Of a DNA stretch of 13,001 bases, positions 7,501-13,001 are shown piece by piece. The position numbers and the translations under genes are program-made. Each line of letters starts with the position of its first letter. Positions within the stretch are counted from its first letter, which is position 1. This DNA comes from Chrysochromulina parva (taxonomy: Eukaryota > Haptophyta > Prymnesiales > Chrysochromulinaceae): contig PJAB01001662.1 in the NCBI GenBank assembly GCA_002887195.1, forward strand, positions 1 through 13,001. Reading direction: 5' to 3'. The notes below the pieces were generated by a model. That model was not told where the DNA came from, did no database searches, and saw only the letters and a list, made by a program, of their open reading frames with translations.

Positions 7501-10500
7501 GCGTGAGCACGTTGTTGATGTGCGAGAACATGTGGTTACGCCACGAGACGAGGTCGTTCCATGCCGGCAGGTCCTCCCAACGGTTCGGCAGCCGCTCGCG
7601 CCACGTGGTGAGGATGGAGGACAGGTCGGGCGCCGATTGCGCGCGCTGCGCGTTCGAGATCTCAAGCAGCATCTGCGCCGACTCCTGCAGCTCCTGGAAC
7701 TGCTGGAAGATCTGGAGCAGCGGCGTGTGCGTCGACGCGTCGAGCGACGGGAGCGCCGTCCACTGAAGGAGCGCGGCCTGAATGCCCTCGTTGCACCGCT
7801 GCTCGGCGTCGGGCAGCTTGCCCTCGTGGATGGCCGCGTACGTTTGGAGCATCTTGATGCGTGGCTGCTCGGGCAGCGAGTACTTGGCGAAGAGGTCCTT
7901 GAGACGCTCCCAGTCGCCAATCTTCCACGAGCACTCCATGAGCAGGGTGGGCTGCGCATTGGGCATGGACTTGGCGAACTCGGTGAGCAGCTCCCACTGG
8001 TTGAGGTTCTTGGCGCATCGGATGAGCCCTTGCTCCCACAGCCCGAGCTCGGCCCGCGGCGTGTTGATCAGCTGCACGTCGCCGCTCTGCCAGCGATGCA
8101 TGCAATCCACGTACGCAGCCTGCGCCGCGTGCCACGCGCCGTACTGCTCGAGCGCAAGCGCGCGGCGCGACTCGTCGTGGGTCGAGCGCTTGGCCCAGAG
8201 CGCCGCGTGCAGGTCGCGATCGTGCAGCTGCGTGGCGAGCTCGCCGAGCGCGTCGTACCACTGCTGCTCCGTCGGGTAGTGCAGCGCCTGGTGCTGCAGC
8301 ATCGGCCACACGAGGTGCCACGCGCCGTACGCGCGCGCGAGGTACTTGAGGATGGGTGCAGGCAGCTTGGGCATCGGCTTACAGCGCGAGAGGGCATGCA
8401 GCCATGCCTGGACCGTGTTCGGGCGCGACGCAGACTGGCGAGGCGGCGCGTCCTTGCTCAGCAGCTGGATGATCGGCTTGACGAGGCTCTCCTGCTCAGA
8501 GGACGTAAGCTGCTGCCATACCTGCGGCAGCACGCTGACCCACAGGTCGTACACGAGCGGCGTCGCCTTGTCATCGAGCAGCAGCTCGGCCATCGACGAG
8601 AGCAGCTCGCCCGTCGAGCCGTGCGCCGCGCTCGCGCTCAAAAAGGCGCGCTCGTGCGCGAGCAGACTCGCGAGAGCGCTCGGCGCGCCGCCCGACACGG
8701 TGCTCGCGCACCCGGGGTCATGCAGCCGGAGCGGCGGCAGGTGCAGCCCGGCCGCGGGCAGCCCGAAGGGCGCGCGTAGGTCGGAGGTCGCGAGCAGCAG
8801 CGAGAGCGCATGGCGTAGCCAAGCCGTCGAAGCGAGCGACTCCGCGTCCTGCGTCTGCACGAGGAAGAAAATGCGCTGGCCGGCCGTACGCCCCACCGAG
8901 CGGTGGAAGATGTCGAAGAAGGCGTTGCGCAGCGTCGCATCGCGCGCTCGCAGCCCAAACATGAAGGCGGCCTCGATGCGGTCGAGCAACTCGCGCCGCG
9001 CGAGCGCCGTGTCGGTGAACATCTGCTTGACGATGTTCAGGTACGCGGCCTGCAGCGGCGCGTTTGCGATCTGCTCATAGCACGCCATCCGGCTAATGAA
9101 GGCCGCCCGAGTCTTGACGTCCATCGAGGTGGGCGAGAGCGGTGCAGTCAGCCAGGGCGTGACGAGCGCCGTCACCTTGGCGAGCAGCTCGGGGTCGGCC
9201 TTGGCGTCGATGAGCGCATGCAGCGGCGCGTTGAGCCGAGCGCGCGCCTCGGCGTCGGCGGTCTCGTCCTTGGAGAGGGTGATGCTCACATACGCCGCGA
9301 GCAACTCAACTCCTAACTTGAGCGTCTTGAGGCCGAGGTCCGCATCGGAGGCGACGTTGTTGGCCGCCGCCGCCGGCTGCGGCTGCGCTGGCTGCGCCGG
9401 CTGCGCCGGCTGCGCCGGCTGCACCGGCTGCACCGGCTGCGGCTGGCCGCCGCCGCCGCGCACGATGGCCGGATCCTTGCCAAGCCGTACGATGAGCTCG
9501 CGCAGCGACATAAGGTGGTCGCCTAGGACGGCGGGTCGCCTCTTGGAGAGCGCAAGGAGCAACTGCGCGTTGCCCGACACGTGTGCCACCTCGCGGGTCG
9601 TGCTGCGCAGGCCTGCGCCCACTACGTCGCTCACCCAGCGCACAAACGTCTGCACGTCCGCGACGGGTGGGGTGGGCGCGCCCGCAGGGGCAGCCGGGGG
9701 CAGGGCGGGGGTCGGCAGCAGCGGACCGAAGAGGCGGCAAAAGTCGGCGAGGCTGAGCGTCTTGGCCTCATCGCTCCCCAGCTTCACGATTAGCATTGCC
9801 ATCTGCTCGGCACTCGCATCGTCAACGGCCGCCGGTGCCCGAGCGCCCGGTGCAGCGCCCGACGCGGGAGCGCCCGGTGCGACCTCACCGGTCTCCAATT
9901 TGATTCGCTTGGCGGCCGGATCTTCGGGCGTGGGGGCGGCGCTGCCGTCGGCGCTGCGCTTGACGCCCGCGACGCTCGGCTCGTCCGTCTTCGGCGCCGA
10001 GGAGAGCTGCTTCGGGAGGCCGAGCAGCCCTCGCAGAGTCTTGTCATGACGGCACGCCTGTGCCACCTCATGCCAGCTGAGTAGGCCCGTCGTCACGTCG
10101 GCGGCGCCAAGCAGGCGCTTGAAAGCAGCCTCGAGGTCCGCCTTGGGCGGTACGGTGCTTCCAGCCGACCGACGCAGCGCTGCGATGTTGCCCTGCGAAG
10201 CGAAGACGGTAGCAGCGGTGTCGAGCGCGGGCACAGCAATGGTGATGAAGGCCGAAAGGGCAGCGACCATGCGCGGATCGTTGATGTGGGTCTCGAAAGC
10301 GGGCCGGAGCAACGTCTGCAGCGCGCCGAGTGAGTGCAGGAAGAAGGAGGGCTGCTTGAGAAGGATGATGCGCAGCACGCTGATGCCAGTCAGCAGCGCC
10401 GAGAGCTGATCCTGCGCCGAGCTGATCTGCTTCTCGAAGTGGGCGAGCTTGATGTTGGCGTCCTGCCAGACCGCGAGCCCTGCGTCGAGGAGACTGATGC

Positions 10501-12808
10501 ACTGCTCCGAGAGCGTGTGGGAAGCGGGGTCCTTGCCATCGGCCGCGATCAGTGCCACGCGGATCAGGAAGTTAATGAGCACCTCGATGATGGCCGGCGA
10601 CGGTTTGAACTCTTCGTCCACCGGCATCGTCGCTGCAGCCGGCGCTGCGGCGGGCACCACGGCATTGGCCGGCGGCGGCGTGCCTGCAGCGGCGGGCGGT
10701 GCAGCGGCCGCCGGTGCCGCGGCAGGCGGCGCAGAAGCCGCTGGTGCCGCTGCCGCGTCGGGCGCGCCGGCCCCCGGCAGCGGCTGCTTGATGTTCGAGC
10801 AGCGCTGGTGCTCCCATGCGATGATGAGCGCCGCGAGCTCGACGGCGAGCCGCCGATTCTCAACGGAGCAGTTGGGCGAGAGCCCGATCCGGTTGAGGGA
10901 GTTGACCATCTGCGGCACAAACTGCGCAGAGCTGGAGTAAAAGAGGGCGGGATGGCGCACAACGAGTTGCAAGATGTGGATGAGTTGTGGAAGCGAGTGT
11001 CCCTCCTCGACGATGATCTTCTTGGTCCACTTGATCCAAGTCGGGTACTTGTGGTCGCCCGCGGGCAGCCGCTTGGGCAGCGCGGGCGTGAGGATGTCGA
11101 GCGCCTGCTTGACGAGGGTGCGCGCGTCCGGCTGGAAGGTGCGCAACAGCGCCACGTACACCTGCAGAATGATCTTGGGCGGCGTGTCGTACACTTGAAT
11201 GAAGCGGCACACGTTGACGTACGCGCACTGCTTCGACTGCGTGTCGTCGCTCTTCAGATGGTTCCAGGCAAACTTGATGAGCTCCTTGCGGTGCTCGACG
11301 AGGTGATCGGACGCGTGCTCGATGAGCAGCGTGGCGAGCTTGAGCAGCTCGATGCGCAGCGCCTCGTCGTAATTGGGCAGATGCTCGCCGCCGAGGAGCG
11401 ACGTGATCACGGCGTTGATGATGTCGGTCGCGAGCATCTCGCCCGCCTCGCCGCGTTTGAACGCCTCAGTGAGCAGCGGCAACACGAGCAGCTGCAGCGC
11501 GTGCACGTTGTCCTCGGTCGGGCACGTGGGCTTCGAGAAGAGGGTCAGAAAGTGGCGCACGATGGCCGCCTTGTGCTTGGGCTCGTACGTGACGGCCACC
11601 TCCTCGAGGTAAAACGCTTTGAGGAAGCCATAGTTGACGAGCGAATGCTCCGAGAATATGGGGAGCATCAGGAAGAGCAGCTCCACCTGCCGGTCGCCCA
11701 GCCCCTTGCCGCTCTTAGTGTGGAAGCGGCAGTACGCCATGAAGCACTTGACAAGCAGCTTCGACTCGCCGAGCTGGTCGAGGGGCGTGTGCTCCTCCTG
11801 CCCAAGCCGCTGCTTGCGCTCGGCGCTCTGCCACAGCTCGATCAGCTTGGTGAGCACCGCCGGCTGCGAGGGCAGCCAGGAGGGTACGCGCTTGACCAGC
11901 GCGTGCACCAGCACGATGCCCTGCACGCGCAGCTCCGCCGCCTTGGCCGGGGTGATCGGGGCTTGAGGGGGCGGCGCGGGCGGCGGCAGAGCGCCCGCCG
12001 CCGCCGCCGCGGCGGCCGCGGCTTGGCGCGCGGCCTCCGCGGCAACGGCCGCGTGCTGGGGTTCGAAGGAGAAGATGAGGAGCTTCGTCGCGTGGTTGGC
12101 GAGCTCCCTGCGCACCGGCTCGGCCTCAGGACATTTGACGTACGAGAGGAGCATGCGGAAGAAGCGCGTGTCTTGCAATCGGTCGAGGAAGTACGCGACC
12201 GCCTCGGGCGCGTGTCGATTCATGTACGGCAGGAGCGCCTCACGGTACTGCGACCAGAAGCGACCGCCATTGGCCGAGCCGGGCAGCCCGGCATCGAGGT
12301 CCATTGTCACAGTGACCAGCTGGTCGAGCAACTTGCCCGGAGCGGGCGGTAACAGGTGGAAGAGCGCCAGGATGGCGCACGGGATCTTGATCTCGTCGCC
12401 CGGTTTGAAGGCCTTTGCTTTGTTGACTGTCTCGGGGTCGGTCCAGCGGCGCAGGTGCTCGAGCAGCTTCTCCCCAAGCGTCAGGTTGAAAAAGTTGGAC
12501 AGCAGCGAGAGTAGGCGCGAGAGGCCCTGAAGCAATGGCACCGACAGCTTGCGGTAGTCGGCGAGGTTGAGCAGAATGGGACGGAGGGACGACTGCAGCA
12601 GCTCCTTCTGGAGCTTCTCCTTCATATCGTCGATGAGGTACGCGAGCGCGTTGCGCGCCACCGCGACCACATCGTCCGAGCGCACCGTGAGAGACTTGAA
12701 GAAGCATGCAATCATGCGCCCGCGAAGCTCATTGTGCGGAGGCGCCTTGAGCGCTTCGGAGGACATCGCTGCGCACAGCAGCTCGATGGAGACGACGCGC
12801 AGGCGCAC
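4544..12808 (-). CDS. TRRAP/Tra1 PIKK-family pseudokinase, C-terminal 2,754 residues (large last exon, 5' partial)
   Basis: TRRAP/Tra1 is the activator-binding scaffold of the SAGA and NuA4/TIP60 histone acetyltransferase complexes. HEAT-type helical repeats run from 12808 to about 8560, including SSLRPILLNLADYRKLSVPLLQGLSRLL. The FAT domain covers about 8560-6640 (LPQVWQQLTSSEQESL, KNLNQWELLTEFAKS, STHTPLLQIFQQFQELQESA, YPQALYYPLRT). The PI3K-like lobe lies at about 5750-4650, and FATC ends in TDNLCAMPSGWMAWL, close to animal TRRAP. The PIKK catalytic Asp/Asn loop and DFG are absent; the DFG position reads FTSFGG near 4990, as expected for this pseudokinase. The frame opens at ATG 12952, but homology begins at VRLRVVSIELLCA just after a CAG acceptor (12811-12809), so I start the exon at 12808. 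Yeast and human proteins exceed 3,700 residues, so about 1,000 residues lie beyond the window. Inserts are Ala/Pro-rich, plus one with an NLS. Confidence 0.93.
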   Translation of the reverse strand: MRLRVVSIELLCAAMSSEALKAPPHNELRGRMIACFFKSLTVRSDDVVAVARNALAYLIDDMKEKLQKELLQSSLRPILLNLADYRKLSVPLLQGLSRLLSLLSNFFNLTLGEKLLEHLRRWTDPETVNKAKAFKPGDEIKIPCAILALFHLLPPAPGKLLDQLVTVTMDLDAGLPGSANGGRFWSQYREALLPYMNRHAPEAVAYFLDRLQDTRFFRMLLSYVKCPEAEPVRRELANHATKLLIFSFEPQHAAVAAEAARQAAAAAAAAAGALPPPAPPPQAPITPAKAAELRVQGIVLVHALVKRVPSWLPSQPAVLTKLIELWQSAERKQRLGQEEHTPLDQLGESKLLVKCFMAYCRFHTKSGKGLGDRQVELLFLMLPIFSEHSLVNYGFLKAFYLEEVAVTYEPKHKAAIVRHFLTLFSKPTCPTEDNVHALQLLVLPLLTEAFKRGEAGEMLATDIINAVITSLLGGEHLPNYDEALRIELLKLATLLIEHASDHLVEHRKELIKFAWNHLKSDDTQSKQCAYVNVCRFIQVYDTPPKIILQVYVALLRTFQPDARTLVKQALDILTPALPKRLPAGDHKYPTWIKWTKKIIVEEGHSLPQLIHILQLVVRHPALFYSSSAQFVPQMVNSLNRIGLSPNCSVENRRLAVELAALIIAWEHQRCSNIKQPLPGAGAPDAAAAPAASAPPAAAPAAAAPPAAAGTPPPANAVVPAAAPAAATMPVDEEFKPSPAIIEVLINFLIRVALIAADGKDPASHTLSEQCISLLDAGLAVWQDANIKLAHFEKQISSAQDQLSALLTGISVLRIILLKQPSFFLHSLGALQTLLRPAFETHINDPRMVAALSAFITIAVPALDTAATVFASQGNIAALRRSAGSTVPPKADLEAAFKRLLGAADVTTGLLSWHEVAQACRHDKTLRGLLGLPKQLSSAPKTDEPSVAGVKRSADGSAAPTPEDPAAKRIKLETGEVAPGAPASGAAPGARAPAAVDDASAEQMAMLIVKLGSDEAKTLSLADFCRLFGPLLPTPALPPAAPAGAPTPPVADVQTFVRWVSDVVGAGLRSTTREVAHVSGNAQLLLALSKRRPAVLGDHLMSLRELIVRLGKDPAIVRGGGGQPQPVQPVQPAQPAQPAQPAQPQPAAAANNVASDADLGLKTLKLGVELLAAYVSITLSKDETADAEARARLNAPLHALIDAKADPELLAKVTALVTPWLTAPLSPTSMDVKTRAAFISRMACYEQIANAPLQAAYLNIVKQMFTDTALARRELLDRIEAAFMFGLRARDATLRNAFFDIFHRSVGRTAGQRIFFLVQTQDAESLASTAWLRHALSLLLATSDLRAPFGLPAAGLHLPPLRLHDPGCASTVSGGAPSALASLLAHERAFLSASAAHGSTGELLSSMAELLLDDKATPLVYDLWVSVLPQVWQQLTSSEQESLVKPIIQLLSKDAPPRQSASRPNTVQAWLHALSRCKPMPKLPAPILKYLARAYGAWHLVWPMLQHQALHYPTEQQWYDALGELATQLHDRDLHAALWAKRSTHDESRRALALEQYGAWHAAQAAYVDCMHRWQSGDVQLINTPRAELGLWEQGLIRCAKNLNQWELLTEFAKSMPNAQPTLLMECSWKIGDWERLKDLFAKYSLPEQPRIKMLQTYAAIHEGKLPDAEQRCNEGIQAALLQWTALPSLDASTHTPLLQIFQQFQELQESAQMLLEISNAQRAQSAPDLSSILTTWRERLPNRWEDLPAWNDLVSWRNHMFSHINNVLTRVATDNPQVSAAAMQELIWTNTRFAHVARRQSLPEACVNIISKIQSVHSGIPAADLNDAFAKLREQARACLQLPNHTPQGLDLLNRTDIRNLSAAQRSELYLTKAELLLAGPVGLQNDQDGADLDEVSAALASSIFMNPAQPKAWLLWGHWCDKRARRDGGYAPTPAKPKADGATEGIKTDEAAAAGASWAERALACYMQSALHRRESSASMLPRALELMRDAPDATSRGALAKVFGDHCDGVPLWEWLPWLPQLLCHLPNVEGKQVQHVLLRVARAYPQALYYPLRTYVTEGPQTGSAPEPWAPMPPPQSAAAPAAAAPAAAAPAAAAPAAVPGAAPATATAASAAAPATAAGAPAPAGGGAAPVAAAAADTADAGMLAVGVGGAAAPADAVPNAPAPAMAPVVDAPKTLVTTLGLRGPAALVLAEMMHEHPQLHTQLSSTWDAIVRHLGPSPTERLLHAIGELVNLCLAQPPCTNSVPSSVTQALAAIDAAFGLSGTEAAPMDTSSDADGGGAPASLPLALRSEVARALLGAPPSLLTELLATLSSVRARLEAELSSPTARLRSQRLETSCWPLAMLQQPLMEVPAQYACQERSPALDQHALVERFQAAVGVHLDRASGETTRIITLRADDGTSHSFALRRAPLRRPHAPLGHERMGQLARLLNARLLGAREARRRSLVVHVPACVRLGGGLSLVASGAVPRLSLTSALALSSALAGAQSDASQSSQSVHATALAHQRALARAPPAEEPRARQERLREAFQDAISATPEDALSRALYGCAPSAGVLWDLQRRITSQLGLHALLTHALQLSATLPETIVLRRDTGAVELLEFTSFGGGASPKDVVPIDEVPFRLTRTLQQFITPLGIDGPFSGAFCAAAECLANQNKCPLPQWLDALARREGGPSGGDPDDTASAALAQGLVPWGCSGLKAAERVQNLSPVLLARSAAGNRPMADVHAKVRSLIDAATNTDNLCAMPSGWMAWL
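6511..6570. repeat. 15-bp coding minisatellite (Ala/Pro) in TRRAP
   Basis: Four 15-base units of the form (C)(T/G)GG(A/C)GCGGCGGCGG lie at 6511-6525, 6526-6540, 6541-6555 and 6556-6570, with a shortened fifth unit after them. They encode APAAA repeats within a roughly 105-residue Ala/Pro-rich insert (about 6285-6600) between the FAT domain and the kinase-like region. Confidence 0.75.
9383..9436. repeat. 9-bp coding minisatellite (Gln-Pro-Ala/Val) in TRRAP
   Basis: Six 9-base units CTGCGC(T/C)GG or CTGCACCGG lie end to end. On the minus strand they encode QPV and QPA triplets in a Gln/Pro/Ala linker inside the helical-repeat region. Confidence 0.8.
9893..9919 (-). other. Myc-type nuclear localisation signal in TRRAP
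   Basis: The nine residues PAAKRIKLE differ from the c-Myc signal PAAKRVKLD by two conservative changes. Another KR pair sixteen residues upstream of this KRIK could make it bipartite. It sits in a disordered, Pro/Ala/Ser-rich linker, where it would be accessible to importin-alpha. A nuclear role fits TRRAP. Confidence 0.6.
10625..10790 (-). other. Ala/Pro-rich low-complexity insert in TRRAP
   Basis: About 55 residues of mostly Ala and Pro interrupt the helical repeats between IKQPLPGAG and MPVDEEFKPS. A similar poly-Ala/poly-Pro patch lies at about 11950-12050. These are in-frame, have no stop codons, and are probably disordered loops. Confidence 0.7.
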
Positions 12809-13001
12809 CTGCGGACGCGTTGGGGTGGGCGGAGAGCGCATGGGACGCGTCAGGGAGAGAGAGAGGAGAGAGGGGAGAGAAAGAGAGAGGGTCGGCGCAG
12901 AGGCAGCAGCGCAGAGGGAATCAGCTGCAGCGTCTTTCTCGGTAGGCCCCACGGTGGTCGGCCAGTAAACCTTTCGGTTGCGGCCGCAATGAGATTGAAT
13001 G
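12809..13001 (-). other. Probable 3' end of the intron before the large TRRAP exon
   Basis: On the minus strand, a long polypyrimidine run (12891-12852) is followed by CGTCCGCAG and then exon sequence GTGCGCCTG at 12808. Codons upstream of the acceptor stay open to ATG 12952 but translate to a Ser/Leu/Pro/Thr-rich peptide with no resemblance to TRRAP, whereas the next residues match the family. Splicing here would leave the frame at phase 0. The remaining 49 bases to the window edge show nothing recognisable. The alternative is that this is a 5' end with transcription starting to the right. Confidence 0.6.
12852..12891. repeat. 40-base homopurine/homopyrimidine tract with mirror ends
   Basis: The plus strand has 40 uninterrupted A/G bases. 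The ten bases GGGAGAGAGA at 12853-12862 are mirrored by AGAGAGAGGG at 12882-12891. On the TRRAP strand it is pure pyrimidine and may serve as the polypyrimidine tract of the acceptor at 12809, although it lies more than 40 bases upstream of it. Confidence 0.85.

Noticed and set aside
6785..8779. Long plus-strand open frame (664 codons) opposite TRRAP
   Set aside because: It is codon-aligned with the TRRAP frame, where plus-strand stops would need TTA, CTA or TCA codons, which this GC-rich gene avoids. Its translation is Arg/Leu/Val/Gly-rich with no domain.
9096..10049. Plus-strand open frame with a Cys-Ala-Gly repeat resembling a Cys-rich protein
   Set aside because: The Cys repeats are the 9-bp Gln-Pro-Ala minisatellite of TRRAP read on the other strand in a different frame.
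10334..12352. Long plus-strand open frame (672 codons) opposite TRRAP
   Set aside because: Same antisense register and same explanation; the translation is low-complexity and Arg-rich, while the minus strand shows clear TRRAP homology.

Overview
The window looks like nuclear DNA of a GC-rich unicellular eukaryote, most likely an alga or algal-type protist such as a haptophyte or stramenopile; the lineage is inference. The reasons are a TRRAP/Tra1 protein (found only in eukaryotes), convincing splice-acceptor sequences, very high GC at third codon positions, long Ala/Pro-rich inserts, and a glycosidase of the plant-like DUF1680 type. I see no prokaryotic operon structure, tRNA, rRNA, transposon or CRISPR array.

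Layout, left to right. Positions 1-311 are non-coding, with short CGGGACAC repeats and a CA-rich stretch; on the minus strand this is the downstream flank of the first gene. Positions 312-899 (minus) encode a 195-residue predicted single-span membrane protein that I do not recognise by family, with a C-terminal match to the p97/VCP-interacting motif. Positions 900-1059 are a compact divergent promoter region. Positions 1060-4329 (plus) encode a probable secreted GH127-type beta-L-arabinofuranosidase. Its zinc/cysteine catalytic site is intact, and it carries two tandem C-terminal modules of unknown type that share a 113-bp perfectly identical block. Positions 4330-4543 are a short tail-to-tail intergenic gap. 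Positions 4544-12808 (minus) are one 8.3-kb exon holding about the last 2,750 residues of TRRAP/Tra1, the scaffold pseudokinase of SAGA and NuA4/TIP60 histone acetyltransferase complexes. The roughly 1,000 N-terminal residues known from the family are absent and probably lie in exons beyond the right edge, because a CAG acceptor with a polypyrimidine tract sits at the exact point where homology begins. Positions 12809-13001 are then intron.

The three genes do not form an evident pathway: one is a chromatin cofactor, one a secreted polysaccharide enzyme and one a small membrane protein. The most unusual content lies inside the genes. It comprises the recently duplicated or converted modules of the glycosidase, and an insertion in the TRRAP solenoid that carries two degenerate EF-hand-like motifs and a Myc-type nuclear localisation signal.
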